Assembly (NCBI GenBank): GCA_016789165.1
Contig: JAEURL010000129.1
Location: 1 to 5,748, forward strand
Origin: Anaerolineales bacterium
Lineage (GTDB): Bacteria > Chloroflexota > Anaerolineae > Anaerolineales > UBA6663
DNA: 5,748 bases
Direction: 5' to 3'
In this document: positions 1 through 5,748 of the stretch, one piece after another
Numbering within the stretch: the stretch's first letter is position 1
How the letters are laid out: every line of letters begins with the position of its first letter
The notes under the pieces: model-generated
What the model saw: the letters and a program-made list of their open reading frames with translations, nothing else
Told to the model about the DNA's origin: nothing
The model's database searches: none
Made by a program: the position numbers and the translations under genes

Positions 1-162
1 GCGCACGCGCTCACCCCAGGCCGCGGGGACCGGCGCGCCGGGCACGTCGAAGACGGCCACGCTCTGGCCGCGCTGCAGCAGCTGCTCCACGGCGTGCCGG
101 CCGATGAAACCCAGGCCGCCTGTGACCAAGATCGGTTCTTCTAGAGGAGGCGAGTCAGTCAT
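1..162 (-). CDS. NAD-dependent epimerase/dehydratase (extended SDR), N-terminal part only
   Basis: Only the first 54 codons are present; the gene runs off the left window edge. The translation begins MTDSPPLEEPILVTGG and contains the dinucleotide-binding loop TGGLGFIG at residues 14-21, followed by a helix with the usual spacing and an acidic residue, D39 in VAVFD, at the end of the second beta strand. TGGxGFIG with such an Asp is typical of extended SDR enzymes that bind NAD(H), such as nucleotide-sugar epimerases, dehydratases and related lactone or sugar dehydrogenases. The catalytic Tyr-x-x-x-Lys lies outside the window, so substrate and reaction cannot be judged. The ATG at 162 is the only ATG in frame after the preceding gene's stop, 52 bases upstream. 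No clear Shine-Dalgarno sequence precedes it, so the start is reasonable but not certain. It is probably the fourth gene of the operon. Confidence 0.85.
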   Translation of the reverse strand, partial: MTDSPPLEEPILVTGGLGFIGRHAVEQLLQRGQSVAVFDVPGAPVPAAWGERVR

Positions 163-214
163 AAGCGTTTTCTGAACGGTGTGTTGCCGTGGCCCCTCTG
201 CGTTCGCGCCGGGG

Positions 215-1042
215 TCATGGCTTCGGGTCGAGCCGCCGGCGCTCGGCCTCCAGGCGCCGCAGGCCGCGCTGGCGCAATGGCTCGTACAGCCGCAGCATCA
301 GCGCCGGGTTGAGATTGGTCAAGCGCGCCAGCCAGCCGCGCCAGCGCGGCAGCGTGATCTCCAGCGGCCGGTCGCGCAGAGCCCGCCAGAACGCGCGCTC
401 CACGTCGCGCACGCTCAGCGGCCCGGACCCGGAATAGGCCAGCGCCGCGGCCTCGCCCCGGCTCATGTTCGCCCGCATCAGGGGCGTGTCCACCAGGTCC
501 GGCGCAATCACCGTCACGGCCACGCCGTGCCGGCGCAGCTCCAGCGCGGCCGCCAGCGAGGCCTGCCGCAGGCCGGCCTTGGCCGCCGAGTACAGGGCGT
601 TGCCGGGCGTGGGCGCCAGGCCGGCCAGCGAGCCCACGCTGAGGATGTGGCCGCTCCCCTGGCGGGCCATGATCTCGCCCGCCAGTTTGATCCCCAGCAG
701 CGGCCCCTTCAGGTTCAGGTCCAGCACTAAGTCGAGATCGTCCAGGGGCTGCTCAATGAGGAAGGCCGGCCGGCCGCCGCCGGCGATGTTGAACAGGTAA
801 TCCAGCCGCCCAAAGCGGGCCTGGGTTTCGTCCAGCACCGCGCGCCATTGGCCAGCGGCGCGGATATCCAGGGCGCGCAGCAGGAGCGCCTCGGTCTCGG
901 CAAAGGCTTCGCGCAAGCCGGCCGTGTTGACGTCGGTCAGCACCAGCCGGTAGCGGCTGGGCTGGCGGGCCAGCACGGCGGCCCAGTGCCGGCCGATGCC
1001 GCTGGCGGCGCCGGTAATGAGGGCGACGGCGGGGGTGTTCAT
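215..1042 (-). CDS. Short-chain dehydrogenase/reductase (classical SDR), 275 aa
   Basis: This is a cytoplasmic NAD(P)-dependent oxidoreductase of the classical SDR type. Visible motifs, in order, are the cofactor loop TGAASGIG (10-17), D37 at the end of the second strand (TDV, favouring NAD over NADP), D59 in ALDIR contacting the adenine, NIAG (85-88) in the place of NNAG, the structural N110 and the catalytic triad S138, Y151 and K155 (YSAAK), with the normal 13-residue Ser to Tyr spacing. All catalytic residues are present, so it should be active. About 120 residues follow K155; the last 60 are rich in Arg, Leu and Trp (LPRWRGWLARLTNLNPALML), longer and more basic than in a minimal 250-residue SDR. 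The ATG overlaps the upstream permease stop codon as ATGA, so translation is probably coupled. The same frame stays open upstream to 1564, but that part only reads the permease gene out of frame. The substrate is unknown. Confidence 0.93.
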   Translation of the reverse strand: MNTPAVALITGAASGIGRHWAAVLARQPSRYRLVLTDVNTAGLREAFAETEALLLRALDIRAAGQWRAVLDETQARFGRLDYLFNIAGGGRPAFLIEQPLDDLDLVLDLNLKGPLLGIKLAGEIMARQGSGHILSVGSLAGLAPTPGNALYSAAKAGLRQASLAAALELRRHGVAVTVIAPDLVDTPLMRANMSRGEAAALAYSGSGPLSVRDVERAFWRALRDRPLEITLPRWRGWLARLTNLNPALMLRLYEPLRQRGLRRLEAERRRLDPKP

Positions 1043-1776
1043 GTGAAGAGCAGGGCCAGGCCGGTGGCCAGGATCAGGAGCAGGACCAGCTGCCGGAAGC
1101 GGCGGCCCTGCAAGTAGCGGTCGGAGAACTGGCCGGCCAGGTTGCCGGCCGCCAGGGCCGGCACGCCGAGCAGGAGCAGCCGGCCGGCCAGCGCGTCGAA
1201 GTGGCCGAGCGCCAGATGGCCGCCCACCACCAGCAGGCCGCTTAATAGGAAGAGGGCCTGCAGCGTCGCCCGGTACTCGTCGCGGGCCCAGCCGCGCTGG
1301 TCGCCGTAGACCACCAGCGGCGGCCCCGGGATATTGTAGGCGCCGGCCAAGGTGCCGGCCGTCAGGCCGACCACGTAGGCCCAGCCGGGGGCCAGCGGCC
1401 GGGCCGCCTCCGCGGCCGCCCGCCCGGCCGTGATCAGGGTGTACGCGGCGTAAGCGATCAACAGCAGGCCGAGCACGGCGCGCACCCAGCCGGCCGGCAC
1501 GGCCGCGCTCAGTTGGAAGCCGAGCGGCACGCCCAGCAGGCCGGCCGCGCCCAGGCGCGCCCACTCGCCCCAGTTGACGTGCCGGCGCAGGCGCAGGGTG
1601 TTGGCGATGTAGAGCAGCAGGCCGGCCGCGGCCACCACCGGGCCGGCCGTCTCCAGGCCCAACGCCAGCGTCGCCAGCGGCATCGCCAGCAGGGCGAAGC
1701 CAAAGCCGCTGGCGGCTTGCAGGAAGGCGGCGCCGAACACGGCCGCCGCGAACAGCGCTGCCTGGGCGGGCGGCAT
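1039..1776 (-). CDS. TauE/SafE-family membrane transporter, 245 aa
   Basis: This is an integral membrane protein made almost wholly of hydrophobic helices, about eight, in two homologous halves. The first half carries QAASGFGFALLAMPL at residues 20-34. The second carries the related G141-T-L-A-G-A-Y-N-I-P-G-P-P-L-V-V-Y157. Paired Gly-rich re-entrant motifs of this form, with the GPP element in the second half, mark the TauE/SafE (formerly DUF81) family. Characterised members are linked to export of sulfite, sulfoacetate or other organic anions, but many have no known substrate. The length of 245 residues is normal. The ATG at 1776 lies 7 bases after the symporter stop; the upstream GGCGGA is a poor and distant ribosome binding site. 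The gene overlaps the following dehydrogenase by 4 bases. Family assignment is firm, while substrate and direction of transport are inference. Confidence 0.9.
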   Translation of the reverse strand: MPPAQAALFAAAVFGAAFLQAASGFGFALLAMPLATLALGLETAGPVVAAAGLLLYIANTLRLRRHVNWGEWARLGAAGLLGVPLGFQLSAAVPAGWVRAVLGLLLIAYAAYTLITAGRAAAEAARPLAPGWAYVVGLTAGTLAGAYNIPGPPLVVYGDQRGWARDEYRATLQALFLLSGLLVVGGHLALGHFDALAGRLLLLGVPALAAGNLAGQFSDRYLQGRRFRQLVLLLILATGLALLFT

Positions 1777-1783
1777 CAGCGGC

Positions 1784-3121
1784 TCAATCCGCCGGCGCGA
1801 GTTCGGGGGCCGCCGGCCGGCCGGCGCCCGCCGGAATGCGCACGAAGTTCAGGCAGGCGGCGCTGATCAGGCAGGCCACGAACGGCGCGCCGCCGATCAG
1901 CAGGCGGATGGCCGCGACCGCGCCCTCGGGCTGGACGGCCGCGCCGGGGACGTAGCCGCTCGGGTTGAGCACGAACAGAAAGAGCAAGGCCTGTGCGCTG
2001 AACGCCAGCCGCATGAACATGAAGGTGATGCCGATAAAGGCGCCTTCCCGATATTGCCCGGTGCGGCGCGCGTCGTAGTCCGTGATCTCGGACAGCAGGA
2101 CGATGAAGAGCATCAGGTAGCCCGCGAAGCCCGGCGCGATCAAGGCCACGCCCAGCAGGGCCGTGGTGAAATCGCGCGCCAGGAAGATCAGCGTCAGGCC
2201 CGGCAGCCAGGCCAGGTTGGCCGCGATCCAGGCGCGCCGCGCGCCCAGGCGGGGCGTGATCACACGCCAGAGCTGCAGGCCGGGCACGGCCAGCAGGAAG
2301 GGCACGGCCAGCAGCAGGCTCTCCTGCAGGGCCGGCGCCAGGGTCAGCCCCAGGAGCTTGGCCGGCGTGGTCAGGTTGAGCACGTACTTGGCCCAGAAGG
2401 GCACGGTGGCCGAGAGGATGACGAAGTTAAACTCGCGCACCATGGCCGCACCCAGGAACCAGCGGAACGGCCCGTTGCTGAGCGTGATGCGGATGGACTC
2501 GAGGAAGCCCAGCGTGGTCTCGCCCAGCCGGCGGGGATCCTCTTTCAAGCCGAGCATGGCCAGCATGTACGCCCCGGCTGTCAGCACGCCGACCACCGCG
2601 CCCATGACCGGGTAGCCCAGCCGCTGCGAGAGCATTGGCGCCAGCACGAAGGCCAGGATCAGGCCTACCACGCTCATCGACTCGCGCCAGGCGGCCAGGC
2701 CGGCCCGGTCCCGCGTGTCCGACGTGATCTCGGGGAAGAGGGCGTGGTAGGCCGTCAGGAGCAAGGTTGAGAAGGTGTCGAAGATGAACAGGATCGCGCC
2801 AAAGTAGACGGCCGTCAGCACGGCGTTGCCGAGCGGCGGCGTCCACATCAGGAAGAAGGCCAGGCCCAGCGGCACGGCGCCGGCCAGGATGTACGGGATG
2901 CGCCGGCCCCAGCGGCTGCGCGTCCGGTCCGAGAGCTGGCCCATCAGCGGGTCGTTGACGGCGTTCCACAGACCGAACAGGAACCACACCACGCTCACCA
3001 GGCCGGCGCTCAGCCCCAGCGCGTCGATATAAAAGAATTGGACCCGATTGGTGAAGGCCTGGTAGCTCAGGGTATGCGCCAGGCTGCCCAGGCTGTAGGT
3101 GAGCCGTCTCGCCAGCTTCAT
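1784..3121 (-). CDS. GPH-family (MelB-type) MFS cation:solute symporter, 445 aa
   Basis: This is a polytopic inner-membrane carrier of about 12 helices. The diagnostic stretch is W52-N-A-V-N-D57-P-L-M-G-Q-L-S-D65-R-T-R-S-R70-W-G-R-R, the helix II and loop 2-3 signature of the glycoside-pentoside-hexuronide symporters (MFS_2). The helix IV region has D115 in LFIFDTFSTLLL, then TAYHALFPEIT, and R146 in AWRES; these align with MelB sugar-site residues D124 and R149. MelB D59 corresponds to D57, but MelB D55 is Asn (N53) and MelB D19 appears to be Thr (T17). This argues against a Na+-coupled melibiose permease and for proton coupling or another substrate. Family members import sugars, uronates, xylosides or sulfoquinovose. 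The length is normal. The start at 3121 is fixed by AGGAGG five bases upstream. It is the first gene of the operon, behind a sigma70-like promoter and a possible operator. Confidence 0.92.
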   Translation of the reverse strand: MKLARRLTYSLGSLAHTLSYQAFTNRVQFFYIDALGLSAGLVSVVWFLFGLWNAVNDPLMGQLSDRTRSRWGRRIPYILAGAVPLGLAFFLMWTPPLGNAVLTAVYFGAILFIFDTFSTLLLTAYHALFPEITSDTRDRAGLAAWRESMSVVGLILAFVLAPMLSQRLGYPVMGAVVGVLTAGAYMLAMLGLKEDPRRLGETTLGFLESIRITLSNGPFRWFLGAAMVREFNFVILSATVPFWAKYVLNLTTPAKLLGLTLAPALQESLLLAVPFLLAVPGLQLWRVITPRLGARRAWIAANLAWLPGLTLIFLARDFTTALLGVALIAPGFAGYLMLFIVLLSEITDYDARRTGQYREGAFIGITFMFMRLAFSAQALLFLFVLNPSGYVPGAAVQPEGAVAAIRLLIGGAPFVACLISAACLNFVRIPAGAGRPAAPELAPAD

Positions 3122-3126
3122 GATCG

Positions 3127-3132
3127 CCTCCT
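3127..3132 (-). promoter_or_regulatory. Ribosome binding site of the symporter gene
   Basis: A perfect AGGAGG on the minus strand lies five bases before the ATG at 3121. It is by far the strongest Shine-Dalgarno site on this strand and settles the start of the symporter. The downstream genes of the operon have weak sites or none. Confidence 0.9.
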
Positions 3133-3148
3133 GCGGCGGGTGTGGGCG

Positions 3149-3165
3149 CGCCGGCGGAGCCGGCG
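3149..3165 (-). other. Compact GC stem-loop in the symporter mRNA leader
   Basis: CGCCGGC and GCCGGCG flank a three-base spacer, giving a perfect 7-bp all-GC stem with a UCC loop on the minus-strand transcript. It ends 16 bases upstream of the AGGAGG site. It has no U tract, so it is not an intrinsic terminator. It could affect leader stability or translation, but the hexamer GCCGGC is very common here, so chance pairing is a real possibility. Confidence 0.35.
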
Positions 3166-3255
3166 GCTGGGGCGGGCGTGATATTGCGTTGTGAGACAGT
3201 TCGGGAAGAGCGGGCCGCCTCAGGTCCGGTGCGGCCGGCGGCGCGCTCGGGCGCC

Positions 3256-3285
3256 ATGATACCGCCGCAGGGAGCGGATGGTCAA
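3256..3285 (-). promoter_or_regulatory. Sigma70-type promoter for the leftward operon
   Basis: On the minus strand TTGACC (3285-3280, five of six to the -35 consensus) is followed by an 18-base spacer and TATCAT (3261-3256, five of six to the -10 consensus). Transcription would start near 3249, giving a leader of about 127 bases before the symporter ATG. Such a match is unusual in this GC-rich sequence and sits in the expected place. Whether the host uses this consensus is assumed. Confidence 0.6.
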
Positions 3286-3291
3286 ATCCGG

Positions 3292-3305
3292 CTAACGGCC
3301 GTTAG
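3292..3305. promoter_or_regulatory. Candidate operator: perfect 14-bp palindrome
   Basis: CTAACGGCCGTTAG equals its own reverse complement. It is the longest perfect palindrome I noticed in the intergenic region and has A/T-containing outer arms, unlike the pure GC repeats around it. It ends six bases upstream of the -35 box of the leftward promoter, a position that suits an activator or a dimeric repressor. It could also act on the divergent chemoreceptor. No regulator gene lies within the window to assign it to. Confidence 0.5.
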
Positions 3306-3491
3306 GGAGCCGGTCGGCTGCGACCGCCGGGCCGCCGGACTTTCAGGTTGATTTTATAGCCCGACCGGTGCGGCCATGGTTAGATAGGCCTGATTGCGAC
3401 GATGGCAGTTGGCTCAGCCGCCGGACAGGCCCGGTGGCTGATCTCTGGTATGTGCCCGGGCCGGCTGCCTTCGCCTTAGTCTGTGCGCTCC

Positions 3492-3498
3492 GAGGGAG
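3492..3498 (+). promoter_or_regulatory. Ribosome binding site of the chemoreceptor gene
   Basis: GAGGGAG lies nine bases before the ATG at 3508. It supports this start over later in-frame ATG codons, and the residues that follow immediately form the basic N-terminus and first membrane helix expected of the protein. Confidence 0.7.
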
Positions 3499-3507
3499 TT
3501 TGCCTCT

Positions 3508-5748
3508 ATGTTCAAACGCTTGCGTGATCTGCCGCTGTTGGTCAAGCTGCTGGGCCTGGGCCTGGGCGGGCTCGGCCTGGTCCTGGTGTCCCTGCTGGGC
3601 GTCATGTTGTGGCAGCTCAATGACCTTAATCAGCTGGCCCAGACCACGGTCCATCACTTGATAGATGACGAGCTGATGCAAATTACGGATGGCGTCCTGC
3701 ACCTGGTGGAGGCGCAGGATACGACCCTGCGCGCGGCGGTGCGCGCCAACCTGAACCTGGCCGGCCTGCTGCTGGAACAAAGCGGCGGCGTGCGCGCCGA
3801 CCAGACCACGGTTGCCTGGCAGGCCGTGGATCAGGTCAGCCAGGCGGCTGAGACCGTCACCCTGCCGCGCCTGCTGGCCGGCGGCGAATGGCTGGGGCAG
3901 AACCGTGATCCGCAGCAGCCGACGCTGGTGGTCGACGAAATCGTGCGCCACGCCGGCGGGGTCGCCACCATCTTGCAGCGCATGAATGCGCGCGGCGATA
4001 TGTTGCGCGTGGCGACCACTGTCCAGACCTCGGACGGGCAGCGCGCCATCGGGACCTTTATCCCGGCCCGCTATCCGGATGGGACGCCCAACCCGGTCAT
4101 CGAAACGGTCCTGCGCGGCGAGACCTACATCGGCCTGGCGTACGTGGTGAACCACTGGATGATGGCCGGGTATCTGCCCCTGCGTGACTCCCAGGGCGCC
4201 GTGATCGGGATGTTGTTTGCCGGCTTGGAGTTTGGCGATTTGCGCACGGCGCTGATGGACATGCGGATGGGCGCCTCCGGCTACGTGTTCGTGCTGGGCG
4301 GCCACGGCCGGCAGCGCGGAGAGTACATTCTCTCCTACCAGGGCCAACGGGATGGCGAAAACATCTGGGAAACCCGCGATGTGGATGGCCGGCCCGTGAT
4401 CCAGGAGATCATCAATACGGCGCTCCAGCTGCCGGCCGGCCAGACGGCGGTGGTGGAATACCGCTGGCAGAACCCCGGCGAGCCGGCCCCGCGCGCGAAG
4501 ATTGTCCAGGTCGCTTACTATGCGCCGCTGGATTGGGTGGTGGGCATCTCCGCCTACGCGGATGAGTTCGGCGCCTATGAAACCGAACTGCGGGCGGCCC
4601 AATCCCGGCTGACCCTCAGCTTCCTGGCGATCGGCCTCGCGATCGGATTGGTGACGGTGGTCATCTTCTGGTTCTTTGCGCGCAGCCTGACCCGGCCGCT
4701 CAGCCGGATGGTGACGGCGGCCGAGGCCCTGGCCCAGGGCGATCTGAGCATCGCGGTCGAGGAGGCGGGCGCCGACGAAATCGGCCGGCTGGCGGCTGCC
4801 TTTCAGCGCATGGGCGGCTATTTCCGCGACATGGCCGCCGTTTCACAACGGATCGCCGGCGGCGATCTGAGCGTGGCGGTCGCGCCGCGGTCCGCGGCCG
4901 ACCAGCTGGGCCGGGCTTTTGCTGACATGGTCGGCAACCTGCGCGGCCTGGTGCGGGGCGTCGCGACCAGTGCGCGGTCGGTCAATGACTCCGCCGAGGA
5001 ACTGGCCGCCACCGCCGAGCAGGCCGGCCACGCCACTGATCAGATCGCGACGACCATGCAGCAGGTGGCCTCCGGCACCCAGCAGCAGGCCTCCGGCGTG
5101 TCCCGGACCGCCGGCACCCTGACGGCGATGCGCCGCAACATCGACAGTGTGGCGCGCGGCGCTCACGACCAAGCCGGGGCGGTCAGCCAATTGGCGGGCG
5201 TGATCAATCAGGCGGCGGGCGCCGCGGAGCAGATCCAGCGCGGGACTACGGTCCAGGCCGAAGGCGTCCAGCAGGCCGCGGCCGCCCAGGGCGAGTTCGC
5301 CGTGGCGCTCCGCCAGGTGGAGGGCCTCACGGCCCAGGTCGTCGCCGGTTCCCGCCAGAGCGCCGAGACGGCGCAGGCCGGGGCCCAGATGGCGGCGCAA
5401 AACGTGGACGGCATCCGGCGTGTCCGGACCGCCACCGGTACGTTGTCCAGCCGGGTGCGGGAACTGGGCACCCGCTCGGCCCAGATTGGCTCCATCGTCG
5501 CCTCCATCGACGAGATCGCCAACCAGACGAACCTGCTGGCCTTAACGCCGCCATCGAAGCCGCCCGGGCCGGCGAGCACGGCCGCGGCTTCGCGGTGGTG
5601 GCGGAGGAAGTGCGCAAACTGGCCGAGCGGTCGGCCGTGGCCACCAAGGAGATCGCCAGCCTGATCGCCACGGTGCAGGCCGGCGCCACGGAGGTGAGCG
5701 AGGCCATGCTCCAGGCGGATCGCGAGGTCTCGGAGGTGGCGGACCTGA
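3508..5748 (+). CDS. Methyl-accepting chemotaxis protein with dual Cache sensor and tandem HAMP; frameshifted, 3' end outside window
   Basis: This is a membrane receptor that senses an external ligand and controls CheA/CheW. In order it has a basic N-terminus and TM1 (about 13-36), an extracytoplasmic sensor of about 320 residues, TM2 (about 368-390), HAMP 1 (about 391-444), a second HAMP-like unit (about 446-481, IAGGDLSVAV) and the coiled-coil MCP domain. The sensor begins with a Cache_3/Cache_2-like part (VVDEIVRHAGGVATI at 141-155, then GETYIGLAYVV) and continues as an sCache_2-like part (GYVFVL at 257-262, WQNPGEPAPRAK, DWVVGISAYADEF). The hairpin tip starts IDEIANQTNLLAL (to L679). There the frame breaks for lack of one base; from 5544 the next frame reads NAAIEAARAGEHGRGFAVVA to the window edge with no stop. 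Left alone, frame zero ends at 5664 in 39 spurious residues. The gene is either inactive or miscalled by one base. The ligand is unknown. Confidence 0.9.
5541..5547 (+). other. Single-base deletion (frameshift) in the MCP hairpin tip
   Basis: The bases read CTGGCCTTAACGCCGCC, where the invariant L-A-L-N-A-A-I-E-A needs one more base between the TT at 5542-5543 and the AAC codon at 5544. A loss of one A from an original TTAAAC would give exactly this, as would loss of any third base of the Leu codon. Family conservation is perfect on both sides in the two frames, so the position is fixed to within about three bases. Confidence 0.9.

Larger units (their letters stand above)
3122..3507. other. 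Divergent intergenic control region
   Basis: These 386 bases separate the starts of the leftward operon and the rightward chemoreceptor. They hold a minus-strand promoter (3256-3285), a 14-base palindrome (3292-3305), two ribosome binding sites (3127-3132 and 3492-3498), a GC stem-loop in the left leader and a weaker 7-bp inverted repeat in the right leader (3428-3434 with 3456-3462, 21-base loop). An A/T-rich patch at 3348-3358 stands out against the GC-rich surroundings, but no -35/-10 pair of correct spacing was found there for either strand. The short open frames in this stretch have no recognisable protein content, and I see no RNA gene. Confidence 0.7.

Noticed and set aside
1043..1564. 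N-terminal extension of the dehydrogenase frame up to 1564
   Set aside because: The extra 174 residues are a Pro/Arg/Gly-rich out-of-frame reading of the permease gene. The SDR fold starts normally at MNTPAVALITGAASGIG, with the ATGA overlap marking the start.
2054..2770. 238-aa plus-strand frame opposite the symporter
   Set aside because: The product is Gln/Gly/His/Arg-rich, the typical antisense image of a hydrophobic membrane protein gene.
2427..3257. 276-aa open frame on the minus strand overlapping the symporter
   Set aside because: It reads the symporter gene in another frame, its product is Arg/Pro/Gly-rich with no domain, and its ATG lies inside the predicted -10 box.
3142..3351. 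69-aa open frame on the plus strand in the intergenic region
   Set aside because: It has low-complexity Ala/Arg/Gly content, no ribosome binding site and no family resemblance, and it crosses the promoter and palindrome of the opposite strand.
3348..3385. Possible plus-strand promoter for the chemoreceptor (TTGATT and TTAGAT)
   Set aside because: The two boxes are 26 bases apart, too far for a sigma70 promoter. I also found no flagellar sigma28 pattern.
3428..3462. GGCCCGG / CCGGGCC inverted repeat in the chemoreceptor leader as a terminator or riboswitch
   Set aside because: It is only a 7-bp stem with a 21-base loop and no U tract, and pairs of this kind are expected by chance at this GC content.
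3343..4602. Long open frame (419 aa) on the minus strand opposite the chemoreceptor sensor
   Set aside because: It is an antisense shadow produced by GC-rich codon bias. The product is rich in His, Gln and Arg with no recognisable domain, while the plus strand encodes clear Cache motifs over the same bases.
5541..5547. Programmed ribosomal frameshift site
   Set aside because: The heptamer around GCC TTA AC does not follow the X XXY YYZ pattern, no supporting Shine-Dalgarno or stem arrangement is evident, and chemoreceptors are not known to use recoding at the hairpin tip.

Overview
The window is GC-rich bacterial chromosomal DNA (roughly two thirds G+C by eye). It holds two divergent transcription units separated by a 386-base control region. 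The host cannot be named from sequence alone. The GC-rich Ala/Gly/Arg-heavy codon use, weak Shine-Dalgarno sites inside the left operon and the domain style of the chemoreceptor would fit an environmental Chloroflexota-like bacterium, but this is a low-confidence guess. No rRNA, tRNA, insertion sequence, integrase, CRISPR array or phage gene is visible.

Left unit, minus strand, read from about 3250 down to 1. The gene order is a 12-helix cation symporter of the GPH/MelB type (3121 to 1784), a TauE/SafE-family membrane transporter (1776 to 1039), a classical short-chain dehydrogenase (1042 to 215), and the first 54 codons of an extended-SDR NAD-dependent epimerase/dehydratase (162 to 1, cut by the window edge). 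Gaps are 7, -4 and 52 bases, so this reads as one operon. The pairing is two carriers, one likely importer of a sugar or sugar-like solute and one exporter-type permease of the sulfite/sulfonate/organic-anion class, plus two Rossmann-fold dehydrogenases. This suggests uptake, oxidation or epimerisation of a small polar compound and export of an anion. The substrate is not determined; a sulfonated sugar is one testable idea.

Control region, 3122 to 3507. On the minus strand there is a good sigma70-type promoter (TTGACC, 18 bases, TATCAT). A perfect 14-base palindrome, CTAACGGCCGTTAG, lies six bases upstream of the -35 box and looks like an operator. The symporter has a consensus AGGAGG ribosome binding site. 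No convincing promoter was found for the rightward gene.

Right unit, plus strand, 3508 to the window end. This is a membrane chemoreceptor with a large dual-Cache extracytoplasmic sensor, two HAMP units and a methyl-accepting signalling domain. Its reading frame is broken by one missing base at about 5543, exactly within the near-invariant hairpin tip; the remaining signalling domain is intact in the next frame to the window edge. This is either a sequencing or assembly error or a recent inactivating deletion. A receptor placed back to back with a transport/oxidation operon may sense the same or a related compound, but nothing in the sequence proves it.
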